Below are positions 39,148 through 46,840 of a stretch of DNA of 46,840 nucleotides, piece after piece (positions within the stretch are counted from its first letter, which is position 1; every line of letters starts with the position of its first letter). The position numbers were made by a program, and so were the translations under genes. The notes under the pieces were generated by a model. It worked only from the letters and a program-made list of their open reading frames with translations. It was not told the origin of the DNA and made no database searches. Origin of the DNA: JBEAOO01 sp041164825 (GTDB lineage: Bacteria; Pseudomonadota; Gammaproteobacteria; Burkholderiales; Burkholderiaceae_C); NCBI GenBank assembly GCA_041164825.1, contig JBEAOO010000038.1:1-46840 (forward strand). Direction: 5' to 3'.

Positions 39148-40065
39148 ATGAACGTGCTCGATGCAATGCAAGCCTTTGTGCGGGTGGGCGAGCTGGCCAG
39201 CTTCACCCAGGCGGCCGATGCGCTGGGCTGGCCCAAGGCCAGTGTGTCGACCGCCGTGCAGCAGCTGGAGGCGCAGCTGGGCACCCGGCTGCTGCACCGC
39301 ACCACCCGCCGCGTGCAGCTCACACCCGATGGCCAGGCCTACTTGGAGCGCTGCAAAGACGCGCTGGCCGACATGGACGAGCTGCAGACCATGTTTCAGC
39401 TCGGCCGCGGCGCCACGCTCACCGGGAGGCTGCGGGTGGACATGCCGCTGGGCGTATCACGCCAGGTGGTGATGCCGCGGCTGGGCGATTTTTTGGCCGC
39501 ACACCCGGGTCTGACGGTGGAGCTGTGCAGCACCGACCGGCGGGTCGATTTGGTGCGCGAGGGCTTCGATTGCGTGCTGCGCGTGGGCCCGCTGGGCGAT
39601 TCACCGTTGATCGCCCGCCCGCTGGGCCACTACCGCTTGCTCAATGTGGCCAGCCCCGCCTACCTGGCCGCGCACGGCACGCCGCAGTCGCCCGACGATC
39701 TGCTGGCCCAAGGCCACCGCCAAGTGCACTACTCGGCCACGCTGGGCAGCAAGCCCCAAGGCTTTGAGTGGGTGGACGCCGCCAGCGGCGAGACCCGCAG
39801 CCTGGCCCTGCCCGGCAGCGTGACGGTGAACAACTCCGACGCGTACCACGACGCCTGCTTGGCCGGGTTGGGGCTGATCCAATCGCCCGACGTGGGGCTG
39901 CGCGGGCCGCTGCTGCGCGGGCAACTGGTGGAGGTGCTGCCGCAGCACCGCGCGGCGCCCATGCCGGTGTCGCTGCTCTATGCCCATCGGCGCCACCTGC
40001 CGCAGCGGGTGCAGGTGTTCATGGCTTGGTTGGAGGCGGTGTTGCGGCCGCACCTGATGGCCTGA
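39148..40065 (+). CDS. LysR-family transcriptional regulator
   Basis: 305 residues, typical length. N-terminal wHTH of LysR type (MNVLDAMQAFVRVGELASFTQAADALGWPKASVSTAVQQLE...), followed by a linker and the effector-binding domain from about 90. It is divergent from the SDR gene at 38999, the usual arrangement in which the LysR protein controls the neighbour and itself. The intergenic region, 39000-39147, should contain the operator. Effector unknown. Confidence 0.95.
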   Translation: MNVLDAMQAFVRVGELASFTQAADALGWPKASVSTAVQQLEAQLGTRLLHRTTRRVQLTPDGQAYLERCKDALADMDELQTMFQLGRGATLTGRLRVDMPLGVSRQVVMPRLGDFLAAHPGLTVELCSTDRRVDLVREGFDCVLRVGPLGDSPLIARPLGHYRLLNVASPAYLAAHGTPQSPDDLLAQGHRQVHYSATLGSKPQGFEWVDAASGETRSLALPGSVTVNNSDAYHDACLAGLGLIQSPDVGLRGPLLRGQLVEVLPQHRAAPMPVSLLYAHRRHLPQRVQVFMAWLEAVLRPHLMA

Positions 40066-40113
40066 GAGGCTGAGCCCGCCGGGCAAGGCACGCCAATTGC
40101 GTCAGCGCTGCGC

Positions 40114-40749
40114 ATGACGACCGACATCGACTTCACCACCCTCGACACCCACAGCCGCTACAAGCTGATGGCCAGCCTGATCGTGCCGCGCCCCATCGCG
40201 CTGGTCACCACGCTGGGGGCCGATGGCACGGTGAACGCCGCGCCCTTCAGCATGTTCAACATGGTGGGCGAAGACCCGCCGCTGGTGATGGTGAGCATCA
40301 ACCGCCTGCACGACGGGCGGCTCAAAGACACGGCCGCCAACATCTTGGCCACGCGCGAATTCGTGGTGCACCTGACCGACGAGGCCATGGTGCGCCAGAT
40401 GCACGCCTGCGGCGACGCGCTGCCGCCCGAGCAGAGCGAGTTGCCCCACGCCGGCCTCACCGCCACGCCCTCGCGCACGGTGGCGCCGCCGCGCATTGCC
40501 GAGGCACCAGTGGCCTTTGAATGCGTGCTGCACGAGGTGATGGAGACCGAGAGCCGCTACGTGTTTTTTGGCCGCATCCAGTGGCTGGCCGCGCGCGATG
40601 GGCTGGTGGACACCGCGCGTTGGCGCGTGCACCTGCAGCACTACCACCCAGTGGGCCGCTTTGGCGCCAGCTTTTACCTGGGCAGCGCACAGCGTTTTGC
40701 CATTGACGATGCGCCGGGCAGCGGCCACACCGCCATCGACAGCTTGTGA
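40114..40749 (+). CDS. Flavin reductase-family protein (FMN-binding split barrel)
   Basis: 211 residues, matching the DIM6/NTAB group. SRYKLMASLIVPRPIALVTTLG marks the flavin-binding start, then GTVNAAPFSMFNMVGEDPPLVMVS with the FMN phosphate site. It probably provides reduced FMN or acts as an oxidoreductase. Located 48 bases after the LysR stop in the same direction. Partner monooxygenase not present nearby. Confidence 0.9.
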   Translation: MTTDIDFTTLDTHSRYKLMASLIVPRPIALVTTLGADGTVNAAPFSMFNMVGEDPPLVMVSINRLHDGRLKDTAANILATREFVVHLTDEAMVRQMHACGDALPPEQSELPHAGLTATPSRTVAPPRIAEAPVAFECVLHEVMETESRYVFFGRIQWLAARDGLVDTARWRVHLQHYHPVGRFGASFYLGSAQRFAIDDAPGSGHTAIDSL

Positions 40750-40812
40750 GCCCGGGGCGGCAAGGGCTTGCCGGCTGCGCCATGATGGACACCCCCGCAC
40801 GGAGCCCCGCCC

Positions 40813-41721
40813 ATGACCGATACCACCGCCCCCGCCGACCCGAACGCCGCTGTGCGCCTGCACCCCCGCGCCACGCTGGTGGGCGGTGGCCTGCCCGTGA
40901 AACGCGTGCTGCCCGCCGCCGCGCGGCGCCATGTGGGGCCGTTTGTATTCTTCGATCACTTTGGCCCCGTCACCGTGCCGCCCGAGCTCGACACCGATGT
41001 CGGCCCGCACCCGCACATTGGCCTGGCCACCGTCACCTACTTGTTTGAAGGCGCCATGCTGCACCGCGACAGCCTGGGCAACGAGCTGGTGATTGCCCCC
41101 GGCGCCGTGAACTGGATGAGCGCCGGCCGCGGCATCGTGCACAGCGAGCGCACACCGCCCGCGCTCATCGGCCAGCCGCGCCCGCTGCACGGCCTGCAAC
41201 TGTGGGTGGCGCTGCCGGTGGCGGCCGAGCAGGGCGAACCGAGTTTTCAGCACGTGGCGGCGGTGGACATTCCGCAGCTCAGCGCGCAAGGCACCGCCGT
41301 GCGCGTGCTGGTGGGCGAGGCCTTTGGTGTGCGCTCCCCGGTGGTGGCCGCCTCGCCCACGCTCTACCTCGACATCGCCTTGCGCGCCGGCCAGCCCTTC
41401 ACGCTGCCAGCACTGGCCGAGGAGCTGGCGGTGTACAGCCCGGTGGCGCCGGTGTTTGTCGATGGCGAGCCCCTGCCGCCCGGCGAGATGGCCGTGCTGG
41501 CGCGCCATGCAGGCGCCGTGCTGCACAGCGAGGCCGACACCCACCTGGTGGTGGTGGGCGGCGCCCCGCTCGATGGGCCGCGCACCATCTGGTGGAACTT
41601 CGTCGCCAGCGAGCGCGTATTGATCGACCAAGCCGCCGCGCTGTGGGCCGCGGGAGGCTTTGAAGCTGTCAAAGGCGAAACCGCCCGCTTGAGCATGCCC
41701 CCTCGGACTGGGATTGCTTGA
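40813..41721 (+). CDS. Pirin-family protein
   Basis: 302 residues, two cupin domains. The metal-binding N-terminal cupin is marked by GPHPHIGLATVTYLFEG and later a His/Glu in RGIVHSER (iron ligands H, H, H, E); the C-terminal cupin is degenerate. Bacterial pirins bind Fe and have been reported as quercetinases or regulators of metabolism; function here is not determinable. Lies 63 bases downstream of the flavin reductase gene. Confidence 0.92.
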   Translation: MTDTTAPADPNAAVRLHPRATLVGGGLPVKRVLPAAARRHVGPFVFFDHFGPVTVPPELDTDVGPHPHIGLATVTYLFEGAMLHRDSLGNELVIAPGAVNWMSAGRGIVHSERTPPALIGQPRPLHGLQLWVALPVAAEQGEPSFQHVAAVDIPQLSAQGTAVRVLVGEAFGVRSPVVAASPTLYLDIALRAGQPFTLPALAEELAVYSPVAPVFVDGEPLPPGEMAVLARHAGAVLHSEADTHLVVVGGAPLDGPRTIWWNFVASERVLIDQAAALWAAGGFEAVKGETARLSMPPRTGIA

Positions 41722-41831
41722 TTGAGGAGGGACAAAAGGTGACTGAAAGCGACGTTGGCTGTCAGGCGCTCTGGTAGTCTGCTGCGGGTTGGCATGGCAG
41801 CGCTGTGCACGCCCCTCAGGAGCACACCAGA

Positions 41832-44800
41832 ATGAGCGACACCGTCGCCCGTCAGCCCGCCACGGGCGGCCTGGGCGGTATTTCAATCCGCGCCTTGATG
41901 GTGAGCTTGGTGCTCACCGTTGCCGTGCCCGCTGCGGCCTTGACGGCGTGGCTGCTCGACGAAATGGTGCGCCAAGAAGAGCGCGCCGCCATCACCCGCG
42001 TGCGCGAACTGGCCGCCAGCACCACCGCGCTCATCGACCTGACCCTGCGCGACCGCTTCAGCGGCCTGGAGCGCCTGGCCTCGCGACCGCAGATGCGTGC
42101 GCTCGACACCAGCAACTTCGACCCCGTGGTGTCGCTCTACATGGGTGAACCGGCCGAGTTTGACAACCTGCAGCTCAACCATGCCGACGGTTCAGGGCTG
42201 TACTCGCAACACACCGAGATGCGCGCGCTGCCGCTGGCTGTGAACGAGCCCTGGTTTCAGACCCACATCAACAGCCTGCTGCGCGCCCACGTGAGCGGCG
42301 CCCAACAAGAGCAGGCCACCGGCCACTGGGTGACGCTGCTGACCGTGCCCGTGCGCAACGCGATCGGCCAAACCGCCAGCTACCTGAGCCTGGCGCTGGA
42401 CCTGCACAACCTCAACCAACGTGTGATGGCGCAGGTGGCGCCGGGCGCCATCGTGGGCGTGGTCGACCGCAACGACAGCTACCTGCTGCGCTCCTTGGCA
42501 CCCGAGAAGTTCATTGGCGTGCGCGGCCCCAAACGCATCATTGACGACACGCAAGACCAACAAACCGGCACGCTGACGGCCACCGGCCCCGATGGCGTCA
42601 CCCGCGTCTATGCGTTTGAAACCATGGCCAGCACCGGCTGGCGCGTGATTGCGGGCCTGCCCGCCGAGCAGGTCTACGCCCAGGTGCACCGCGTGCGCCG
42701 CTTGGGCCTGACGCTGGCGGGCGCCATGCTGGCGCTGGCGCTGCTGGTGGCCTGGCTGGCCAGCCGCGGCGTGGTGCGGCCCATCCACGCGCTGGCGCGG
42801 GCGGTAGAGCGCATTGGCCAGGGCGACACGAAGGCGCGCGCCCGCATCGACGGCCCGAAGGAAGTGCGGACCGTGGCCTGCCAGTTCAACCACATGGCCG
42901 ATGCCCGCCAACAGGCCGAAGCGGCGCTGCGGCAGAGCGAAAACGACCTCTCCATCACGCTGCAATCGATTGGTGATGCGGTGATTGCCACCGACCTGCA
43001 AGGCCGCGTGGTGCGCATGAACCCCACCGCCGAGCGCCTCATTGGGCTCACGCTCGATGCCGCTCGTGGGCGGCCATTGAGCGAGGTGTTTCGCATCGTC
43101 CACGCCACCACGCGCGACCCCGCCGAAGACCCGGTGCAAAAGGTGCTGCGCACCGGCGACGTGGTGGCGCTGGCCAACCACACGGCGCTGCTGGCCCACG
43201 ATGGTGCCGAGTACCAAATCTCTGACAGCGCCGCGCCCATCCGCGATGCCAAAGGCGCCACGGTGGGCGTGGTGCTGGTGTTCAGCGACGTGAGCGAGGC
43301 CTACCGCGCGCAAGAAAGCCTGCGCCAGAGCCTGGACGTGCTGCGCCTGCGCGACCGGGCGCTGGCCGTGGTCTCACAAGGCTTGTTGATCACCGATGCG
43401 CAGGTGCGACTGACCTGGGTGAACCCCGGTTTCGAGCGGCTCACCGGCTACAGCGCCAACGAGGTGCTGGGCCGCGGCCCCATGGTGTTGCAAAGCCCGC
43501 TCACCGACCCGGCCGTGGCGGCCGATTTGCGCGCTGCGCTCAAACGCGGCGAAGGCTGGAGCGGCGAGATCTTGAACTGCCGCAAAGACGGCGAGCCGCT
43601 GTGGCTGTGGATTGACGTGTCGCCGCTCTACGACGATCACAACCACCTCACCGGCTTCGTCTGCGCCCAGCGCGACATCACCGAATTCAAGCACGCCGAG
43701 GCCGAGCGCCAGGCCCTGGAAGGGCAGCTGCGCGAGTCGCAAAAAATGGAATCGATGGGCACCCTGGCCGGTGGCATCGCGCACGATTTCAACAACCTGC
43801 TGGGCGCCATTTTGGGCAACACCGCGCTGGCCAGCGACGACATCGGCCCCACGCACCCGGCGCAAACCAGCCTGGCCTTCGTTCGCCGCGCCAGCTTGCG
43901 CGCGCGCGAGTTGGTGCAGCAGATTTTGGCCTTCAGCCGCCGCCAGCCACACGCACTGCAGGTGCAGGCGGCCCAACCCATCGTCGACGAAACCGTGGCC
44001 CTGCTGCGCGCCACCCTGCCGGCCATGGTGCAGTTGCACGCCACCGTGCACAGCAGGCCGCTCTTCATCCACGCCGATGCCACGCAGTTGCAGCAAGTGC
44101 TGATGAACCTGGGCACCAATGCCGCACACGCGTTGAGCAGCCGCGCCGCAAGCAGCGCGGCAAGCGACCCCACCCCCCAGCCCGACGGCCACATCGAACT
44201 CGGCCTGGACGAACGCCACCTCAGCGCCGCCGAGGCACGCGCCGTGGGTGCGCTGCCGCCGGGCCGCTATGCGCACTTCTGGGTCAGCGACAACGGCAGC
44301 GGCATGGACGAGGCCACCCGCGCGCGCATCTTCGAACCCTTCTTCACCACCAAACCGGTGGGCACAGGCACGGGGCTGGGCCTGTCGGTGGCGCACGGCA
44401 TCATTGAAGCTCACCAAGGCGCCATTGCCGTGGACAGCACGTTGGGCGTGGGCACCACCGTGCACCTCTACCTGCCTGCGCAACACCCCGACGCCGGCCC
44501 CCTCACCAGCGCCCCCCCAGCCCCCGCGGCCACCACCGCCACCGTGCACGGCCAGGGTGAGCGCGTGCTGTACGTGGACGACGACGACGTGATGCGGCTG
44601 ATGGTGGAGCGCATCTTGCAGCGCGCCGGCTGGCAACCCACCTGCACCGACAGCGTGGGCGCTGCCCAGCAACTGCTGGCCCAAGCCTCACCGCCCTTTG
44701 CCCTGCTGGTGACCGACTACAACATGCCCGGCGCCTCGGGGCTCGACCTGGCTCGGTCGGTGCGCCAGCACCACCCCAAGCTGCCCATCATCATCGCCTC

Positions 44801-44933
44801 GGGCTACTTGTCGGAAGAACTGCACCAGGGCGCCGAGGCCCTGGGCGTGCGCCACCTGGTGGGCAAACAAGACCTGTTTGAAGAGCTCGCTCCCCTGGTG
44901 CAACGCGCACTCAATGAGGCCCGCGCAGGCTGA
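41832..44933 (+). CDS. Hybrid sensor histidine kinase with PAS domains and receiver
   Basis: 1033 residues from ATG 41832, preceded by AGGAG. TM1 about 21-42, a periplasmic sensor domain of about 245 residues (dCACHE-like), TM2 about 290-312, HAMP about 313-365. PAS1 about 378-490 and PAS2 about 505-625 are in the cytoplasm. HisKA with H651 in GGIAHDFNNLLG, HATPase with the N-box LMNLGTNAAHAL near 756, G1 DNGSGMD near 819 and GTGLGLSV near 844. C-terminal receiver with phosphoacceptor D962 (LVTDYNMPG). The HDFNN H-box belongs to the hybrid kinases that feed response regulators without a nearby partner gene. Cognate output is unknown. Confidence 0.93.
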   Translation: MSDTVARQPATGGLGGISIRALMVSLVLTVAVPAAALTAWLLDEMVRQEERAAITRVRELAASTTALIDLTLRDRFSGLERLASRPQMRALDTSNFDPVVSLYMGEPAEFDNLQLNHADGSGLYSQHTEMRALPLAVNEPWFQTHINSLLRAHVSGAQQEQATGHWVTLLTVPVRNAIGQTASYLSLALDLHNLNQRVMAQVAPGAIVGVVDRNDSYLLRSLAPEKFIGVRGPKRIIDDTQDQQTGTLTATGPDGVTRVYAFETMASTGWRVIAGLPAEQVYAQVHRVRRLGLTLAGAMLALALLVAWLASRGVVRPIHALARAVERIGQGDTKARARIDGPKEVRTVACQFNHMADARQQAEAALRQSENDLSITLQSIGDAVIATDLQGRVVRMNPTAERLIGLTLDAARGRPLSEVFRIVHATTRDPAEDPVQKVLRTGDVVALANHTALLAHDGAEYQISDSAAPIRDAKGATVGVVLVFSDVSEAYRAQESLRQSLDVLRLRDRALAVVSQGLLITDAQVRLTWVNPGFERLTGYSANEVLGRGPMVLQSPLTDPAVAADLRAALKRGEGWSGEILNCRKDGEPLWLWIDVSPLYDDHNHLTGFVCAQRDITEFKHAEAERQALEGQLRESQKMESMGTLAGGIAHDFNNLLGAILGNTALASDDIGPTHPAQTSLAFVRRASLRARELVQQILAFSRRQPHALQVQAAQPIVDETVALLRATLPAMVQLHATVHSRPLFIHADATQLQQVLMNLGTNAAHALSSRAASSAASDPTPQPDGHIELGLDERHLSAAEARAVGALPPGRYAHFWVSDNGSGMDEATRARIFEPFFTTKPVGTGTGLGLSVAHGIIEAHQGAIAVDSTLGVGTTVHLYLPAQHPDAGPLTSAPPAPAATTATVHGQGERVLYVDDDDVMRLMVERILQRAGWQPTCTDSVGAAQQLLAQASPPFALLVTDYNMPGASGLDLARSVRQHHPKLPIIIASGYLSEELHQGAEALGVRHLVGKQDLFEELAPLVQRALNEARAG

Positions 44934-44993
44934 GCGGCTGCGCCCGTTTCGCCCATGAAAGCGGGGCCCGAAAAGCGGGCGCAAAATGCGCTG

Positions 44994-45851
44994 ATGAAAG
45001 CCCCCCCACGCCTGCAAACACTCATCGACGAAGGCCTGATCGACACCGTCGTGCGCCAACTCATGAGCGGCAAAGAAGCCGTCGTCTACGTGGTGCGCCT
45101 GGGCGCCGACACGCTCTGCGCCAAGATCTACAAAGAAGCCACCCACCGCAGCTTCCGCCAGGCGGTCGACTACACCGAAAACCGCAAGGTCAAAAACAGC
45201 CGCCAAGCGCGCGCCATGGCCAAGGGCAGCAAGTACGGCCGCGAGTCGCAAGAGGCCGCGTGGCAAAGCGCCGAGGTCGATGCGCTCTACCGCCTGGCCG
45301 CCGCCGGCGTGCGCGTGCCCCAGCCCTACAACTTCTTTGAGGGCGTGCTGCTGATGGAGCTGGTGGCCGACGCCGAGGGCGACGCCGCCCCGCGTCTGAA
45401 CGACGTCATCTTCACCCCCGAGCAAGCGCTGGCCCACCACGCCACGCTGATCCAAGAGGTGGTGCGCATGCTCTGCGCGGGCGTGGTGCACGGCGATTTG
45501 TCGGAGTTCAACATCCTGCTCGCGGCCGATGGCCCCGTCATCATCGACCTGCCCCAGGCCGTGGACGCCGCCGGCAACAACCACGCCCAGCGCATGCTGC
45601 TGCGCGATGTCGACAACCTGCGCGACTTCTTTGGCCGCACAGCGCCCGAGCTGCTCACCACCGCGTTTGGGCCTGAGATCTGGGACCTCTACACCCGCGG
45701 CTTGCTCCGCACCGACACCGTGTTGACCGGCCACTTCAAAGCGCCCGAGCGCGCCGTGGACCTGGGCGGCGTGATGCGCGAGATCAACGACACCCTGGCC
45801 GAAGACGCCGAGCGCCGGCTGCGCCAAGCGCAGGCCAACACGCCACGCTGA
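44994..45851 (+). CDS. RIO-family serine kinase
   Basis: 285 residues from ATG 44994; a start at 44955 is also possible but adds a poorly conserved lead. RIO1-like kinase elements: MSGKEAVVYVV (P-loop-like 24-34), AxK lysine K44 in CAKIYK, catalytic VVHGDLSEFNILL (D168, N173) and IIDLPQAVD (D185). It has no activation loop, as usual in RIO enzymes. Bacterial members occur in many proteobacteria with poorly known substrates. It begins 60 bases after the histidine kinase stop. Confidence 0.93.
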   Translation: MKAPPRLQTLIDEGLIDTVVRQLMSGKEAVVYVVRLGADTLCAKIYKEATHRSFRQAVDYTENRKVKNSRQARAMAKGSKYGRESQEAAWQSAEVDALYRLAAAGVRVPQPYNFFEGVLLMELVADAEGDAAPRLNDVIFTPEQALAHHATLIQEVVRMLCAGVVHGDLSEFNILLAADGPVIIDLPQAVDAAGNNHAQRMLLRDVDNLRDFFGRTAPELLTTAFGPEIWDLYTRGLLRTDTVLTGHFKAPERAVDLGGVMREINDTLAEDAERRLRQAQANTPR

Positions 45852-46019
45852 AGGCTGCGGCGGGCAGGCGTTGTGGCATTCGTTGTGGCCAGCGCCGTGA
45901 TGGCTTGACGGGCCAGGCGCCGGGGCGCTTGTCCATGCGCTGTCGCACTTCAAACTGGGTCTGGCGCACGGCTGGGCTGGGTGCTAAAACGGCAGCTCAA
46001 CCTGTCTGCCCACCCCGCC

Positions 46020-46840
46020 ATGAGCGACATCTTCATCAGCTACGCCACCGCCGACCGCCCGCGCGCCGCGGCCATGGCGCAGGCGCTGCAAACACGCGGC
46101 TGGACGGTGTGGTGGGACCGCGTCATCCCGCCCGGCCGGCAGTTTGACGAAGTCATCGACGAGGCCTTGAGCAGCGCCGGCTGCGTGGTCGTGCTGTGGT
46201 CCAAGGCCTCGGCCGCATCCACCTGGGTCAAAACCGAAGCCGCCGAAGCCTTCAAAGGGCACAAGCTCATCCCCGCGCTCATCGAGCCCGCCATCACCAT
46301 CCCGCTCGAATTCCGCAGGCTGCAAGCGGCCGATCTCACCCACTGGGTCGATGGCCAAGCGTCGCCCGAGTTCGAGCAGTTCTGCAGCGCCATCGCCCAC
46401 ACCCTGGGCAGCCCGCATCCGCCGGTGCCCCCGCCACCACCGCCGCCTCCTCCTCCGCCCCCGCCGCCCCCCGGGCCGGTCAAACCACCGCCCGTCACGC
46501 CGGCACCCAGCCACAAAGCCCGCAACTGGACCATCGGCATCGCCGTGTTCGGCGTCATCGGCTTGGCGCAGCAGTACCTGGAGCAACGCGGGCGGATGAT
46601 CGATGCGGGCGGCGTGGCCAGCAACCCAAGCAACAACACCAACCACAACGGCGCCAGCAACAACAACAACACGGTTGGCAACAGCACCATCACGCCATCC
46701 AGCGATACCGACAGCCCGACCCCCGTGCCCGCCCTGCGCATGGGCCTCACCTGGCGCGACTACATCCTCAGCGCCAACGGCAATGTGCAGTGGGACGGCC
46801 GCAGCAACACCGCCCAACTCAACGCCAACCTCAGCGACGG
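46020..46840 (+). CDS. TIR-domain protein with polyproline, TM and Asn-rich linker (cut by window edge)
   Basis: An open frame from ATG 46020 to the right edge, at least 273 residues. TIR domain about 1-135: MSDIFISYATADRPRA, TVWWDRVIPPG, CVVVLWSKASAASTWVKTE with the Glu where TIR NADases have the catalytic residue, and LIPALIE. A polyproline run (about 139-155), then a TM helix (NWTIGIAVFGVIGLAQQYL), an Asn/Ser/Thr-rich linker, and a new domain starting near MGLTWRDYILSANGN that the edge cuts. In bacteria TIR domains often degrade NAD+ or make signalling nucleotides in antiphage or virulence roles. The membrane layout suggests a sensor outside and a TIR effector inside. Confidence 0.82.
   Translation, partial: MSDIFISYATADRPRAAAMAQALQTRGWTVWWDRVIPPGRQFDEVIDEALSSAGCVVVLWSKASAASTWVKTEAAEAFKGHKLIPALIEPAITIPLEFRRLQAADLTHWVDGQASPEFEQFCSAIAHTLGSPHPPVPPPPPPPPPPPPPPPGPVKPPPVTPAPSHKARNWTIGIAVFGVIGLAQQYLEQRGRMIDAGGVASNPSNNTNHNGASNNNNTVGNSTITPSSDTDSPTPVPALRMGLTWRDYILSANGNVQWDGRSNTAQLNANLSD

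Noticed and set aside
40102..41886. 594-residue minus-strand open frame
   Set aside because: Antisense to the flavin reductase and pirin genes, both of which have clear family motifs.
44688..45953. 421-residue minus-strand open frame
   Set aside because: Antisense to the kinase receiver domain and the RIO kinase, with shadow-type composition.
46436..46485. C-rich repeat considered as a repeat array
   Set aside because: It is simply the polyproline-coding stretch of the TIR protein.

Overview
The window looks like a chromosome segment of a high-GC betaproteobacterium, most likely Burkholderiales (Comamonadaceae-like). This rests on GC-rich codon use, a PEP-CTERM protein, a fused lysophospholipid transporter/acyltransferase, an RlmJ with a DPSYE motif and a PPi-type phosphofructokinase. 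No rRNA, tRNA or CRISPR array was seen.

Layout. (1) 1-820: the start of an IS transposase (minus strand, running off the left edge) beside an orphan protein with a PD-(D/E)XK-like signature and lower GC. (2) 860-13066: mostly housekeeping genes, with an LplT-PlsC fusion, a CPBP/CAAX-like protease, rlmJ, an Old Yellow Enzyme, a BON-LysM protein, a MOSC protein coupled to a substrate-binding protein, a GGDEF cyclase, a phosphofructokinase, a Panacea-domain protein overlapping a two-TM protein, and a YkvA/DUF1232 protein. (3) 13488-36253: a large Wzx/Wzy-type exopolysaccharide locus joined to PEP-CTERM genes. A plus-strand operon (gmd, fcl, wzx, acetyltransferase, GT4, wzy, GT4) converges on a minus-strand operon (wcaI-like GT, a 27-residue membrane peptide, ugd, two paralogous GT4s, a GT2, a wcaF-like acetyltransferase). 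Divergent from the latter run a tyrosine autokinase, a PHP phosphatase, an O-antigen ligase-like protein and a membrane protein. A small exported protein and a PEP-CTERM protein follow, ending at a clear terminator. (4) 36311-46840: a hipBA module, an SDR/LysR divergent pair, a flavin reductase, a pirin, a hybrid histidine kinase, a RIO-like kinase and a TIR-domain protein cut by the right edge.

How it fits together. gmd and fcl would supply GDP-L-fucose and ugd UDP-glucuronate. Six glycosyltransferases and two acetyltransferases would build and decorate a repeat unit, Wzx would flip it, Wzy would polymerise it, and the tyrosine kinase/PHP phosphatase pair would control chain length and export. 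The initiating sugar-phosphate transferase, the outer-membrane exporter and the exosortase are not in the window.

The most notable reading is regulatory. Three -24/-12 (sigma-54, RpoN) elements with GG-N10-GC spacing and GGCAC...TGCA/TTGCT cores lie upstream of gmd, upstream of the wcaI-like gene (minus strand), and upstream of the small exported/PEP-CTERM genes. The last is flanked by two copies of a near-palindromic TTCCCTGWCGGAAG element. This suggests one RpoN-dependent circuit covering the polysaccharide and the sorted proteins. The segment from about 15.7 to 22.3 kb is visibly lower in GC, as is usual for exchangeable polysaccharide-specificity modules. All functional calls are from reading the sequence; no database search was run.
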